64,000 nt of DNA, taken from contig NC_037253.1 of NCBI RefSeq assembly GCF_000002425.4, forward strand, positions 2,235,958 to 2,299,957, written 5' to 3'. Shown piece after piece: positions 33,912 through 46,389 of the stretch. The DNA comes from Physcomitrium patens. Its lineage: Eukaryota; Streptophyta; Bryopsida; Funariales; Funariaceae. The stretch's first letter is position 1. Each line of letters opens with the position of its first letter. The notes under the pieces were generated by a model. The model worked only from the letters and a program-made list of their open reading frames with translations, was not told the origin of the DNA and did not search any database. Position numbers and translations under genes: made by a program.

Positions 33912-36070
33912 TGTTAATATTATGAAGTTAAGCGAGATAGTATGATTTATAGGGCATTCACACATTTATTAAAAATACATAAAATTAAAATATAATATGA
34001 ATATTCTTCCATGTGTTAGGCCCAAGATATAGTGTAGACGGCATTGAGTGAGTAATTTTCATCTTTTGCTCTTATTATTCAATCTTATTTCACTTTCTTA
34101 ACTTGTATTAGATGATTTACATAGATTAGGTCCAAATTGCTAAGAAAAAGACATTGCTTCTCATGTAGTAATTAACAACTTCTTATTTTATTATTCTTCT
34201 TCCGTTTTCACTTCTTTTTTTTAAATCAAAATCCACTTTGATGGAGGAGGGAGGCCAATTGAATTAATTTATTATTTATAGGTTAGAATTTGCTCTAAGA
34301 AGGGAGGATATGGTTATTTTTATTTTCAACTTTTTAACTTCTAATTATTTTTCTATAGTACTCCAAATTGACATTATTTGAGGAAGAAGGATGAGTTCCA
34401 ATATTTTAATTTATAATATTAATAAATGGATATTAGAGTTGAGAGGATTTGATATCGGATTTTATATTATGATTTTATTATTTTTAAGAATCTTATTCTT
34501 CGAATTTCAATTGACCATGTGCCCTTGGAAAAGACACTACCTTCACTTGTAAGAGACTCAAGGGTCCATTCTATTTGCATGGCAAATAGCCCACAGATGG
34601 TGCACCACATGTTAGCTCTCAATTATACTCTAAAATTTAAATTTTTATTATTTTCCTATTTTATAATAATTAAACATGTTAGATTAGGATTTATATAAGT
34701 AGAATTCAATTTTATAGAATTTTTAGGATTACAATCCCTCATGATATAAATCATAGCCTAATTTTTTGAATTAGATTAATTAGGACTAAAGTGACAAGAG
34801 TTAGAAAATTAGAATAGCAACTTAGTTAGTTTAATAATTTAAAGGTTGTTGGTCATTACTATAAGGGTTGACTAAAAGCCAATGAGTTCGTCTATAATAA
34901 TTCACATGATTTAGGGGTTGGAATTATAATTCTCTAAAAGATTTAGGAAAGTTAGCAATGGTAATTTTGGATTTTTCCTCCAAATTCGGCAAATTTAAGC
35001 GGCATGGTGGTTCTTCTACTTAATGGGAGTCTCTTTAATGCAATGGTGGCACCGGATTTACTTCGTGGAGTGAAGAAAACAAGATCAGCAACCTCTCCTT
35101 CTAAATACAAGAGAAGCAATGAAATTCTCATTTTGAAGAATTTCACAAAAAAATTGCCAAGATCCTTATAAGTAAAAACTTCCATGGAAATTATAATTGA
35201 GCATGGATTGGGGCATAAGAGTAGTCGATCTTAGCTTAAAAAGGTGTTTTGAACACAATAGTGAAGTTAGATTTGCAAAAAAAATGCCTTCTTAACTACT
35301 TACAAGGGCTATCAGCCTTGGTAACGAGATTTGGTCTTGGATGAATGAAGGCCATAGATCTAGATTAGGAATCTGAAAAATCAAGGGTGGAGATGTAGCC
35401 ACCCTTCTACGAGCCTCCACTCAATTGTATAAGAGAGGCTTGATTTTCCAAGCCCTCTCTCTCTTCTCTTTTGGTGAAGGATGAAGCCATGCTAAAATTT
35501 GGCCAAAAATCCTAATTTTAATTTCATTTAGATTTTAAATCTCATTATGAATTTTATGGGTGGATGTGGATGGATTTCGAGTTGCGAATGATAGTCATTG
35601 GGTCTTAAAACACGTTTCATTGTGGTGAATAGCTCCTTTGGCCTCTCAATTACTCCAAGGATTTCAAGAGCCTCAGATTTCCCTCCATCAGTCATTCAAT
35701 TATTTTAGTTCTAATGTGATTTTTTTTGTGGTTTTAGCTTTTGTTGTTAGCTTTTTGACAAAGAAGTCTCGCTCCATTCAGAGTTGAATTAAATTTTTGG
35801 TGAAATTTTGAGTGTGAGGGGGTTGACAACCTTCGCAGTTTGGATTAATCGAGTTTAGGAAGACATTTATCAGTGCTTGATTGCTGGATTCATTTGAAAT
35901 TTCGGAAGCATCAAGATTTATAAGCTAAGCTTTGAAGGGCATAAGTTTCGCTGGATTTGAAGATAATTTGAATTTTTAGCAAATTTCTAAGTGAAGGGGG
36001 TTGGTCGCCGCGGTAGTTTGGATCACTCAACTTCAAAGGAGCAATTTTCACGACTGGATCTATAGATTGC
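33912..36070 (+). repeat. Probable 3' LTR of F
   Basis: Starts TGTTAATATTATGAAG after the polypurine tract. About 2.1 kb, AT-rich, no credible ORF; short frames here are chance. A TATA-like tgtataag near 35426 precedes a pyrimidine-rich stretch. No second copy lies in the window, so the right end is a guess, placed before the copia fragment. Confidence 0.4.
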
Positions 36071-36279
36071 AATGAGATTTGTTGCAGCAAGGGTGTTGTA
36101 TTATAACTTATTCTATTTTTATTTTTATTTACTTATTTTAATACTCTTACTTTTCTATTGGTCAAAGGCTTTCAATCCTAATTCTTTTATTAACATGCAA
36201 TGCCTATCCTTTACTAATGTCTTTGTCAACAAATCAACAAGTATGTCTTTTGTTGCATAATACTTTATATTAATCACTC

Positions 36280-37260
36280 TCATTTCAATCTTCTCACTTA
36301 TGAAGTAATGTTAAATGACAATGTACTTGGTCTTTGATGATGCTTTGGATTCTTTGTAAGCGCAAAACATCCTTGATTGTCACATTCTATTGTTGTTTCT
36401 ATTTGTACTACTCCAATGCCCTCCAAAAGTTGTCTAAGCCATATTATCTCCATTGTATCATAATTTACTACTATGTATTCTACCTCCATTATTGATCTTG
36501 CAATTGTTGCTTGTTTCTTGCAATTTCATAAAACTGCTTTCATTCCAAGAAAGAAAACATACCTCGTTATTGATCTTCTATCATTTGCAACTCTAATCCA
36601 ATCCGCATTACAATAACTATGCAAAGTAATGTTATTACTTTCAAGATATAATTTAAAATATAAAATACCTTTTAAGTATTTCATAATCTTTTTAATGGTT
36701 GCCAAAGGGATTGCTCTAGCCTTTGATATGTATTGGCTCATAATACTCACTACATATGCAAGATCCACCCTTGTGCCAACCATTGCATACATAAGTGAGT
36801 CTATTGCTATCTAATATGGAATATCTAACATTTGACCTTCAACTTTAGCAAATTCTTCATCTATGAGCTTCATCAACATCAAATTGGCCTCCAAAGGTTT
36901 ATATGTAGGCTTACATTTCTTCATGTTAAATCGTTTCAACACATCTTCAATGTACTTGCTTTGGATTATTATTATCATCTTTTTAGCATAATCTTTCACA
37001 AATTCCATTCCTAAATAATAGTGAAGCTCTTTCAAATCAATCATCTTATACTTCTTTTTTAACTTTATTTTCAACAAATCTATTATCTTTAAGATATTGG
37101 TTAAGATGATTAAATCATCAACATAAAAGTTAAAAATTAATATAAATTCATTAGATTGTACTGCTTCAATATTACAACCATATGATCCCAATCTTTCATG
37201 TATACTTGACATTGAAGCTTCCAACTTTGCTATTGGCACAGTTCTTCAATAAGACTTTGG
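36280..37260 (-). mobile_element. Ty1/copia fragment (RT and RNase H)
   Basis: Minus-strand frames 36811-37239, 36526-36792 and 36298-36489 form the end of a copia polyprotein: FYVDDLIILT (RT active site), LGMEF, then YAMVGTRVDLAYVVSIMSQ, CNADWIRVANDRRSITRYVF and EVEYIVVNYDTMEIIWLRQL. LTRs and the remaining domains are absent. It is the only clear copia piece seen. Confidence 0.85.
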
Positions 37261-37339
37261 TATGAGCCTTCAACATGTGGCATATGAATTGTGCAAGGTC
37301 AAAAAGATAGAAAACAATTTATTTAGAGGTTTATCTATT

Positions 37340-37925
37340 TTTATTATAGTATTTATATTATGTAAGATTTATATATTTAGTATAAAGCTTAAGAAAAGGT
37401 TGGAGTCTAAAGATGAAAGTCTAAACTATAAGGAGGCTTATTGGAAAGGATGAAAGCAAAGTATGGTTAAATGAAGGCAAAGAAAAAAGATTTTCATCCC
37501 TATTAGTTGAATGTCATGGCCAATGGACTTTAAGGAGGCTACTCAAGTCCTTATTAGGGATAATGATTTCTCTTCCAAGGTCATTTGAACTTTGGAGGTT
37601 AGGATCAGCAAGTTTAGGTTTTTGGATATGGATTGGATGCAAATTTTGTGTGATTTGGAGTTTTTATGAAGGAGTTATAGGTGTTCAAAACTAAAGTGTC
37701 AATTTTGTACCTATTGTCATTCTTTGAAGCAAAACATATGCTTACAAAGAACAATGAAGGGCAGCGATTAGGATTAGAGAGAGCACTTTCTAAGCTATAC
37801 TGTTCATATACTGTTTGATAAATTCTAAGTCTACATGAAGGAATTATAAGACATTGAAGATATCTTATGTAATTCAAAGAAAGTAAGTTATTTTGTTGTT
37901 AGTAATGATTGGAGTTGTATCATGA
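37340..37925 (+). repeat. Decayed fragment of a family I LTR
   Basis: Matches the middle of solo LTR I-1 (from about 9270: aggatgaaaatctaaact, then gatgaaagcaaggcatgg, and further blocks) in the same orientation with many changes. It ends abruptly at 37925, where GC-rich sequence begins, so its right part was lost. Confidence 0.7.
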
Positions 37926-38200
37926 GTTTCCTAATCCCCCGCTTTTTCCATCATGGAACCCCCCCCCTCCCCCCACCTCTGATGGTACTCCTCTCGTAGT
38001 CCATGGAGCTCGTGTTGTCCGCAACTCCGATGATCTACACGGAGCTTACTCCGTGTACACTACTTCGAACCTTGACTGCTTGCGACAGCATCGTGTTCAC
38101 CGCCGACGGGGTTTTCAAAGTGGATGTCCAACTTTGCCCTCTTTGAGAAGAGCTCTAAATCCTACTTCTGATCTCTTTATTTGCTACACCATTTAAAGCT
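37926..38200. other. Orphan GC-rich segment with a perfect hairpin
   Basis: C-rich start (37958-37976), then mixed sequence unlike the AT-rich DNA on both sides. 38037-38056 is a perfect 8-bp stem with a 4-base loop (ACACGGAG-CTTA-CTCCGTGT). A 95-codon frame (37909-38196) spans it, but starts in repeat sequence and I recognise nothing in it. It may be the edge of the gene island or a captured fragment. Confidence 0.4.
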
Positions 38201-39018
38201 TCATTACGAGTATTGCGGGTTGTGTTAAAAAATTGCTGAAATTGCTAACATTTTTGCCTAGAATGGTATGGCATTGCTAGAAGATGCTAGGTGGTTGTAC
38301 CAAGTGTGTTCACACTTTGAATCTTAACAGGTAATACTGTAACCTTGTCCATAGGGAAACAGAAAATGTGTACTCTTCTCATATATATATGTAGATACAT
38401 ACAAACATGTATGTATGTATGTATGTATGTATGTATGTGTGTGTGTGTGAATTGTATGACAAACAAATTAAACATGTTTTCTTTATATGTTTTTTAAAAT
38501 GACAATTTGCTAAAAAGCCATTTCGTTGTTAAGGATTTAGAGTGTGGAGCTTGATGATATTTGTTTTCAAATTGATTTGATGTGATATAGAATGGACTCT
38601 TGAAATAGTTATATAAAGAGAAACATTTTAAGTATATCTGGATTTTTACTCAAGCAATACCATTTTTAAACTGTTTTCCTTTTCAAAGTAGCTTATGTAG
38701 TAAGATTTGTTCACTTTAGAAAACATAAAATTAGGCGATAACAATGTAAATGCACATAGTCAAAAGAATCGAAATTGAACAAGAAAAATTGTATTAAATT
38801 ACAAGTATCTGTAGATGAATCCCATTTAATTCGAATTATATAATGATTTGAGTATCAATTACTAGAATTTTAAGATACATAAAATATTCAAAATAAAATC
38901 ATCAATAAAAATGCCCACAACAAAATAAACTAATGAATGAATAAAAAATCCTACCCTAAAATTATCAAAGGTGAACACAAATACTATAAAATGAAAAAAA
39001 AATATATCTATTTACATG
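38201..39018. other. AT-rich spacer with (ATGT)n microsatellite
   Basis: I see no gene or recognisable repeat element. A tetranucleotide ATGT run ending in GT repeats lies at about 38402-38448. This would be the 3' flank of the ATPase gene; composition changes sharply near 39018. Confidence 0.6.
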
Positions 39019-39167
39019 TCACCCAGAGCGCTGTGTTTGAGGCGACACCCGCCCCTGAGCCCAGGCACGAGCGGGCGCCGCCTGAAATACAGCTCCCCGA
39101 AGACGCTGTGCAAAACTGATCTGCTTCGCAAAACTGTGAGAAGGCACTGGAACGTGCTCCGCGCCTA

Positions 39168-42100
39168 CTACCGCTGTACACTCGTGTCTATCTCCTCCAC
39201 CACCTTCGGCCTTTTGTAGCGTTTCAGCCACAGCGACGAACATACTACCGACACCGATGACGCCGCCATGGCTGCACCCGCCACCCACGGAGGCAACCGG
39301 AACCCCGTGCTTGGGAACAGCGCCCCCGCAGCTATGGGGATGCCCAGCACATTGTACCCCAACGCCCACACGTAGTTCAGCCAGATCCTGAAGAACGACT
39401 TCCGTGACAAGTCTATCCCTGTGATCACGTCCTCCAGGTTGCTCTTCATCAGCACGATGTCCGCCGCCTCGATCGCGATGTCCGTCCCCGCTCCTATCGC
39501 CATCCCCACGTCCGCTGCGACCAACGCTGGCGAATCGTTGATGCCGTCCCCCACCATGGCCACCGACGTCCCTGCCGCCTGCATCCCACAAACCTCAGCG
39601 TCAGCATGCTTGTTCACCAAGCGTCCTCATCACTCGCCTCTGCTTCCCCCATTACGCAATCCAATCCCACCCCGGCGCTCGCGTTCCCTCCCCAGGTCAA
39701 ACTCCCCCCGCAGCCCCCACGCATGCTCGTGCACCAGGCAAACCACGAACCTGCATTTCTTCCACGATCCTGGCCTTGTCTTCTGGCAACGACTCTGCGT
39801 GCACGCATGGCCTCTCGATTCCCAACTCCCTCGCAATCGCCACGGCTGTGCCCCAGTTGTCCCCCGTGACCATCATGCTGCGCACGCCCATTGACTTGAG
39901 GATGCTGATTACTCTGGCTGCTTCCGGCTTCACTGGATCCGCGATGGACACCACCCCCACCAACTCCCTCTCGATGGCAACCATCACTCCCGTCCTGGCC
40001 AAAGTCTCCACATCGCGCAAGTGCTCCTCCGCTTCTTCCGATATGTGGATCCCGTGCTCCTTCATCAGTCGCATGTTCCCCACCAGGGTCGCCTTGCCGT
40101 CCACCACGGCGCGCACTCCCTGCCCTGGAATGGCCTCGAAATCACGCACCTCGTGTTGCTGCTGACCATGGGACGAATGCTCGCCGCTGATCTTCCTGGA
40201 GTACGCGACGATCGCTTTTCCCAGTGGGTGCTCGCTGTTGACCTCCGCTGCTGCGATTGTGTCGTAGAACACGTGCAGAGGAATGTTCGTGAGCAGCTTG
40301 GTGTGAACGACGATGGGCTTCCCGATTGTCAGCGTCCCGGTCTTGTCGAAAACCACCGTCTTCACCTTGTGTGCAGCCTCCAGTGCCTGACCCCCTTTGA
40401 TCAGGATCCCCTGCGTCGCGCCCTTCCCTGTGGCAACCATTATTGCGGTGGGTGTGGCCAGGCCGAGGGCGCAGGGGCACGCGATGACGAGCACTGATAT
40501 CCCGAACTGAAGTGCCAGCTCGAACTCGTCCATCGCAGCCGGAATCCATGACTTTGGGTACGAGCGTGCTTTGCCTCCAACGTACCAAGCCAGCCACGTG
40601 ACGAACGCCGCGACCACCACGGCGGGGACGAAGTAAGTGGAGATGCGATCCGCATACTTCTGGACCGGGGCTTTGCCCATTTGGGCGGCTTCCACCAGCC
40701 GCACAATTTGTGCCAATGCGGTCTCCGCCCCTACGTGTGTGGCTCGAATGTGTATCACGCCGTGGTCGTTCATGGTGCCTCCTATCACCTTGTCCCCTAA
40801 TTTCTTCGGTACGGGGCGGGCTTCGCCTGTTATCATGCTCTCGTTCACGAAGGATTGTCCCCACACCACCACACCGTCCGTGGGCACTTTCGAGCCCGGT
40901 ACCACCTGCGCAAGCCAAAACGACTTTTCATTGCAAGAACGGGCACAACTACAATCATGGCTGCCACGCTACCCACTAGGACCGCTTCACGGGAACGACA
41001 CGCACCGCAACTCTCTAGCACAAGCTTCTACAATGGCCCACATACAAACCCGACTCTGTTTCCAACCGTCCGACTCTCCGAATCGGTATGGACAGCCGCA
41101 TCCAACAACCCCCAGCGAAAGCCCAAGCCTGAAACGTAGCACCTACAACACCAGCGCGTAGGCCTACCTTGATGATGTCTCGCCGCTGGATGAGCTCGGC
41201 CCCGATTTCCCTCTCTCCTGCCACGTCCCCCTCCTCGTCCAGAGTGAGCAGAGTCGCCTTGTCCGGAGCGAGGTCCATCAGCTTGGCAACGGCTTCCGAG
41301 GTCTTCCCCTTGGCCATTACTTCCAAATACTTTCCCAGGATGATAAACGAAATGAGCATCGCGCTCGTTTCAAAAAAATCCGTGCCCTTGAACGTAGGAG
41401 ACGTAGCCGCCCGCAACACTATGTACACAGAATAAAAGTACGCTGCGTTCGTGCCCATGGCAATTAGCACGTCCATGTTCGACGACCCTCGCCGGAGCGC
41501 CTTGTACGCTCCCACGTAGAACCTTCTCCCGATAACGAACTGCACCGGAGTCGCAAGAATCCACCGCAGCAAAGCTCCGATCGACAAGCCGTTCAGCCTG
41601 CCGTGCTCCAGACCCTCCATAATGCCTGGTATGTACATAAACACCATGGACAAAAAGAACACTGGGACCGTGAACACCAAGCTCCAAAGGAAGTACTTCT
41701 TGTGGTGCTGGATCTCCAAGCCCCTGTCGTGACTCCCACGACCACGAGGTGCCTCCAACTTCGCTGTGAAAACTCCCGCCTGCTCGATGGTCTCTATGAA
41801 AGTCCTCGGCCCAGCCCTGTCGGGCTCGTACGATACTGTGACCATCGCATTGCTGAAATCCAAATCCACCGATGTCACGCCGGACAGAGCCACCAGCATC
41901 TCTTTCACGAGCTGGAAGTCCGCTGCAGCCGTCACGCCTTCCAGCTGCAGACGGATTCTGTTCGTCTCTTCACCTGCGATCAGAAGCTCGGCCTCGTAAC
42001 CCAGGTCATCTATGGCGGCGGCAAGCTGGACGTGAGAAATCACTCCAGCATCGTGCCTCACCTCGCACTCCTCCGTGGCGAGGGCTACTACGGCCTTTTG

Positions 42101-43381
42101 CACTCCATCCAGCTTTTTCAGCGAAGACTCTATGGAGTTTGAGCAAGAGGTGCACGTCATGCCCTTGATACGAAAACGGCTGATGCTCCCGCTCCGTTGA
42201 CCGGCATCGTCCACAATTGCTTCCGCCTCGAACCCCGCGTCCTCGATCGCCTCCCGAATGCTTTCCTCCTGGATTCCACTTTCCCCGTGTAAGATTCAAT
42301 GCCTTCCAATTCCACCGCTGCCCACATCCATCTTACTTCTGAGCTCCTAGCTGCCACGGTCCATCTGGCGGATTGCTAAATTGACCCTCTCACCACATGC
42401 AAAGTTTTGGAGCACCCCTCACTGCACACCTTTCAAGTCGTTTCCTACAACATTGCTACAAGCATCTTCTTGCCGTCCGCATTGCACCGCGTGCTGCGCG
42501 AACGATCCCCGCTTCACTGGTCCCGACGGAATTCTGAACAACACGGAGTGGGAGGAATTGTACCTGTACGAAGGCGGGCCTGTACACAACTTGAGCCCGG
42601 TTCTGCAATACTGACACCGTTGCTTCCTCGATGCCGGGCAACCTCTTCACGGCTTTCTCGATGGACCCCGCACACGCTGCGCACTCCATCCCTGTAACCT
42701 GTACACCCAATCAACACATACATATGAAATGACGACCCCGTGGAATCAATTGCCAAACCACACATGTCCCATTTGAACCAGCCCCACGCACGTTCTACCA
42801 CTGGATCAGAAAGTCGAGCGGCGCCGCTAAACGTTGCTAGCACGATCCGCTTTCGGCCCCTGGGGTTCTCCTATGCAACAGACCTTTGAGGAATTCTGCT
42901 CCCATTCATCGCTCTCATGTTCAAGTGCTCATCACTGCTTTTCTCGCGAAATCCCCGACTTATTCCAGCGCCAAGCACTTTCACCACGACCGTTCCTACT
43001 GGAATTTAACAGGGACTCACAACAGAGATCTCCCCTCCTCCCAGGCCGGGCGATAACCTGCCCAGATATGGCGTAAACAAGAAGGCAAGAAAATCACTCC
43101 AAAACAACTCCACAACCACGCCACTCCGGCGTTTCAATGCCGCTGCTAAACCCGCACTTTGTGAGGGTTGCATTACAGACCTTCAAGTTTGCTTTGCGAA
43201 TCTCCGAGACGTCAACTTCGCCATGCAAGGGCGACAGCGGGTACCGCGGCATTGACGGATACCGAGTTGAAGACGACAAACTGCGCTCCAGCAAAACATC
43301 CTCCTTCTTCTTCTTTCTCCTCTCGCTCTCCGTCGCCGACCCCGTTCGAGGTGCAAGCACAACTTTCATCAGCGACTGCAT
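39168..43381 (-). CDS. HMA5: Copper-transporting P1B-type ATPase, HMA5 clade (5 exons)
   Basis: Plant Cu(+) export ATPase. Exons on the minus strand: 43381-43181, 42698-42564, 42268-41168, 40905-39751, 39578-39168 (stop TGA included). All four introns (482, 295, 262 and 172 bp) are GT-AG and phase 0, giving 1000 residues, about the usual HMA5 length. Metal-binding domains: CAAC at 73-76, CTSC at 151-154, and a third HMA-like domain (about 214-280) without its Cys pair. TGE at 505-507, intramembrane CPC at 622-624, DKTGT at 666-670, SEHP at 703-706, TGDN at 826-829, GDGIND at 874-879, YN at 939-940 and MxxSS at 968-972 are all intact. A His/Gln-rich loop follows SEHP. No premature stop or frameshift. 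MKSNLEDVI and [13 protein letters not shown] favour HMA5 over RAN1/HMA7. The first exon is the weakest part: ATG at 43381, or a second at 43369. Confidence 0.9.
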
Positions 43382-44478
43382 CGCTCCACAACCACCTCAA
43401 TCCAGCTCTCACGCTCTTCAACTCTCTTCTGCTCCCTCTCTCTCTCCCTCTTTTACGAGCCTCTCAAGAAATCCTCTACAACCTCTTCTACCTGCAATCA
43501 CGACCGTCCCCGCTCCGAAGCTTACCGCAATTCTCACGCCTGCGCTCTCAATTCCCGCCCACGCTAATCCCAACGACACAAGGTCCTATTCAAACAAGCG
43601 GCTGATGCGACACCAGGTCCTCCCCACGTCACGTTCCCCGTCATGCAACTCAGACAGCAGCGCGAATAGGCGCAACACGAACCGTATCCAATTTCAATCC
43701 CTACGCTGACTCTACTCCACCACTCTCTCCCACCCCTCCTAATATACCTCACGAAATCGCTGCGCCGTCACCACGGAACGAATTCCTTGTGTCGCACTTT
43801 CATGGTGGATCCCAGGATCTCGAATAAGTTCTCGAGGTCTCGAGAGCTGCAGGACCCTTGCGTTGTTCATGAAGGTGGGCCCCACTGTCAATGCCGTGCT
43901 CGGCAGGCTTGTCTATTAACAGCTGTCCAATGAAACAAAGCGAACGATCCCCCAACACCCAAGCAAAATATACTCGACCAGAAGCTTCATGCCCAGTTTC
44001 GACCCCAACCCACTCACGGCATCAGGGCATGTCCAGATAGACGTCGGAGGGGTCGGGACAGGAGGCCGCGAAAGCATCGCAGACGGCTCACGTTCACTGA
44101 TGTCTCGCGGATGTCGCCATTCACGATTTCCAATGGTTCATGAACACACTCATCTACTGCAGTGCCGCATTGCGATGCCGTTGCGAACACAGTTGCGAAC
44201 GCAGATGCGGAGCAACCCGATGACGAACACTTCTGTCCGGGTATCTGCGTCTTGCGGACGAATCCTGGTCGTTGTCAAGGAGTAGCTCCACCGCTTGGCC
44301 TTCAATCTCCTCAGCAGTGCTCAATTTCAGTGTTGCTGTCACACCGACATCTCTGTGTTGTATCCATTGAGCGCATGCACGCCGGCTGATGGTGATGGGG
44401 CTCCTTTGCTGTGCGTAAGGTAGACAACCCATTTCAGATAACTTAAGCATTTCAGCATATATGCAGTAGGTGCATAAA
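43382..44478 (-). promoter_or_regulatory. Upstream region of the ATPase gene
   Basis: GC-rich flank, with pyrimidine-rich tracts such as 43420-43470 and no convincing gene; the frames here lack recognisable content. A weak TATA-like tatatta occurs on the minus strand at about 43740-43746, some 360 bp before the ATG. I see no clear metal-response element. Confidence 0.4.
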
Positions 44479-44518
44479 TGGAAAAAAAAAAAACAAAACA
44501 AAACAAAAAAAAAAAAAA
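44479..44518. repeat. A-rich tract (A and CAAAA repeats)
   Basis: About 40 bases of A runs with CAAAA units, close to where GC-rich sequence gives way to AT-rich sequence. It could be simple slippage; nothing shows it is a retroposon tail. Confidence 0.8.
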
Positions 44519-44639
44519 CGGGAAAGATCCGGCAAGCTCCTCCTCACTGGCGCTTGGATTACTGCGAGGATGTGTAATACCACATATCTGGCCTGCGAGC
44601 TATTGCGAGGTCCAATGCTCAATACCCTGACACATTGTG

Positions 44640-46189
44640 TTAGGATTTGATAAATTTATATACAATAATTTAAGCAAGTAAGATATCAATTGAGGATAGG
44701 ACTTTTTTAGGATTAGGGTTTTAGTTGAGCCTAGCAGTGGAGGTTGCACTAAAGTGAGTCATAGTGCCTATAGTACCATTTGTAGTGGGATTGTAATAGT
44801 GTGAGGAGACAACATGACGATAACCACGACCTATGCTGTGATACTAAAAAGCAAGTTGACACATGCATCCCTGTCTCTTACAACATTGAAGGTGTAGTAC
44901 AAGAAGAATAGATCTAAGAAAGAATAATTGGAATTTGAATTGGTTGCTACTATTGAACAAATGGAGCGGCTCATAGATATCCATCCCATGCGAGCATCAC
45001 CAACTAAGATCCTTTCTAAAAGATTTTTTTGTAGCAAAAAAGATTTCATACTAACAAAATGTGTTGTTTGGGTGATATTAAACGAGGCCAAAGTACCAAA
45101 AGAAATGGATTATTTTTAAAAGAAAGTCATAATAGCATATATTGTGGAAGACAATCAATTACCAAAAATCATATAAGACTATGTGACAAGTATCTCAAAA
45201 GAACTTGGAAAAGAATTGAATTTAAGTCGCAAATTAGATCATGGCTTCTTCTAGGTCATAGGAAAGGATGTGTCAAGGACATGAATCTCAAAGAAAGAAA
45301 ACTCAATACACTCTTGTATCACTCAAAAAGATTAAAAAATCACTCAAAGATAGTAATATATTGAACTAGAATGGCTATTGCTAAAGACAAGAATATTAAA
45401 AAGTCTTAAAACAAGACTAAGGACTATAAAAGCAATGACAACAATGAAGAAGGCTTTACTCTTGCTTCTATATTTACTATCTAACAAGGAGCTATATGAC
45501 AATGTTCTATAGGATCTCCAATACGTGTTCATTTTATAAAGCATATGTTTTAATTTGCAAGACAAGTTTCTTATATATGCACCATATTGTTGCCATATTG
45601 TAACACAACTATATGGTAAAAATATAATCAAAAATAAAATTTTAATTAATATTTAATCATCTTAGTTCAATAGTAATTCAAGACATTTAAGCATGGCTTT
45701 TATAAAAATCTCTTAGTTTATTTTCTTATCTTAATAGCTAGTAGATTCAAGGTTGGTTAATAATTTTACCTTCTAAACTATTAAATTTCTTTTATTGGCT
45801 TAGAAAGGCCATAAATTGATAAAAAAAAAAATAGTAAAAAAAGATAAATAATTAATATAATTGATACTAGACTTAAGTTGAAGATAAGATCAAACTAAAA
45901 AATCCCTAGGATAGATTGGATTGATATCCGAGGATTAACCATTTGTGGAACATACTTGAAATCAAACCTCCAGTCACTAAAATGGCTGCCTAGAGCAAAA
46001 TAGGGATTCATTTGAAGATCGGCAATTGGAGTTTGTAAGCTAACTTCAAGCTTATTCCAAAGTTCTAAGTCTTGTTTTCTTAGGATTTGGAATGAATTTT
46101 TAATTGTTGTTCAAAATCAAGATTTGTATCAATAATTTGGAATTTATGCAATATAATCAGGGCTAGCACTCTTCACTACTTCATGCAAT
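44640..46189. other. AT-rich spacer with a decayed family D LTR
   Basis: Composition drops to AT-rich at about 44640. No gene is supported; short frames at 44831-45364 have no recognisable motif. About 45240-45640 resembles the family D LTR on the minus strand (compare gaatggctattgc at 45370 with 291). 45650-46189 holds nothing I recognise. Confidence 0.5.
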
Positions 46190-46389
46190 TGATGTCACTG
46201 CTCAACATTGTCCAAAGAAGCGATACAATTACAAAATGAGGAATACTACCATCAAAGAAAATAGTATGTCAAAAAATAAGTTTGTCTAGCTACAATAGGG
46301 ACAGTGTAGCTAGAACCTTATACAATATCTAATGAAGGTCTTATTCTCTCCTCAGAACCTTCTCTTTATTTTACAATAAATATTATTTT

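Larger units (their letters stand above)
5076..36070 (+). mobile_element. Element F, outer Ty3/gypsy element split by E
   Basis: Plus-strand Ty3/gypsy element without a visible chromodomain. Gag and protease lie at about 5200-8381; RT, RNase H, integrase and a probable 3' LTR at 30965-36070. The halves are separated by E (8382-30964). Sequence just before 8382 (LTHEE) continues at 30969 with SQYKDLIMEF, the usual linker leading into RT. The 5' LTR is absent, because the left edge abuts truncated A. The DGYSSYNQI and FIDDF RT blocks suggest a Tat/Athila-side lineage from memory. Outer limits are approximate. Confidence 0.75.

Noticed and set aside
37909..38196. 95-codon frame with a Pro-rich N-terminus as a gene
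   Set aside because: It starts in retroelement sequence, its prolines come from a C homopolymer, and no family is recognised.
39019..42843. Long open frames on both strands overlapping the ATPase (for example 40142-40918 minus, 40021-40497 plus, 41603-42142 plus)
   Set aside because: GC-rich coding DNA gives few stops in other frames; these have no motifs and overlap conserved exons.
43137..43709. 190-codon plus-strand frame upstream of the ATPase
   Set aside because: Ser/Pro/Leu-rich composition without domains, antisense to the first ATPase exon; treated as a shadow.
44479..44518. Poly(A) tail of a retroposed transcript
   Set aside because: No matching gene copy or target duplication is seen beside it; a simple A-rich tract is enough.
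44831..45364. Small frames on both strands as genes
   Set aside because: AT-rich, mutually overlapping, no motif; part lies beside a decayed LTR.
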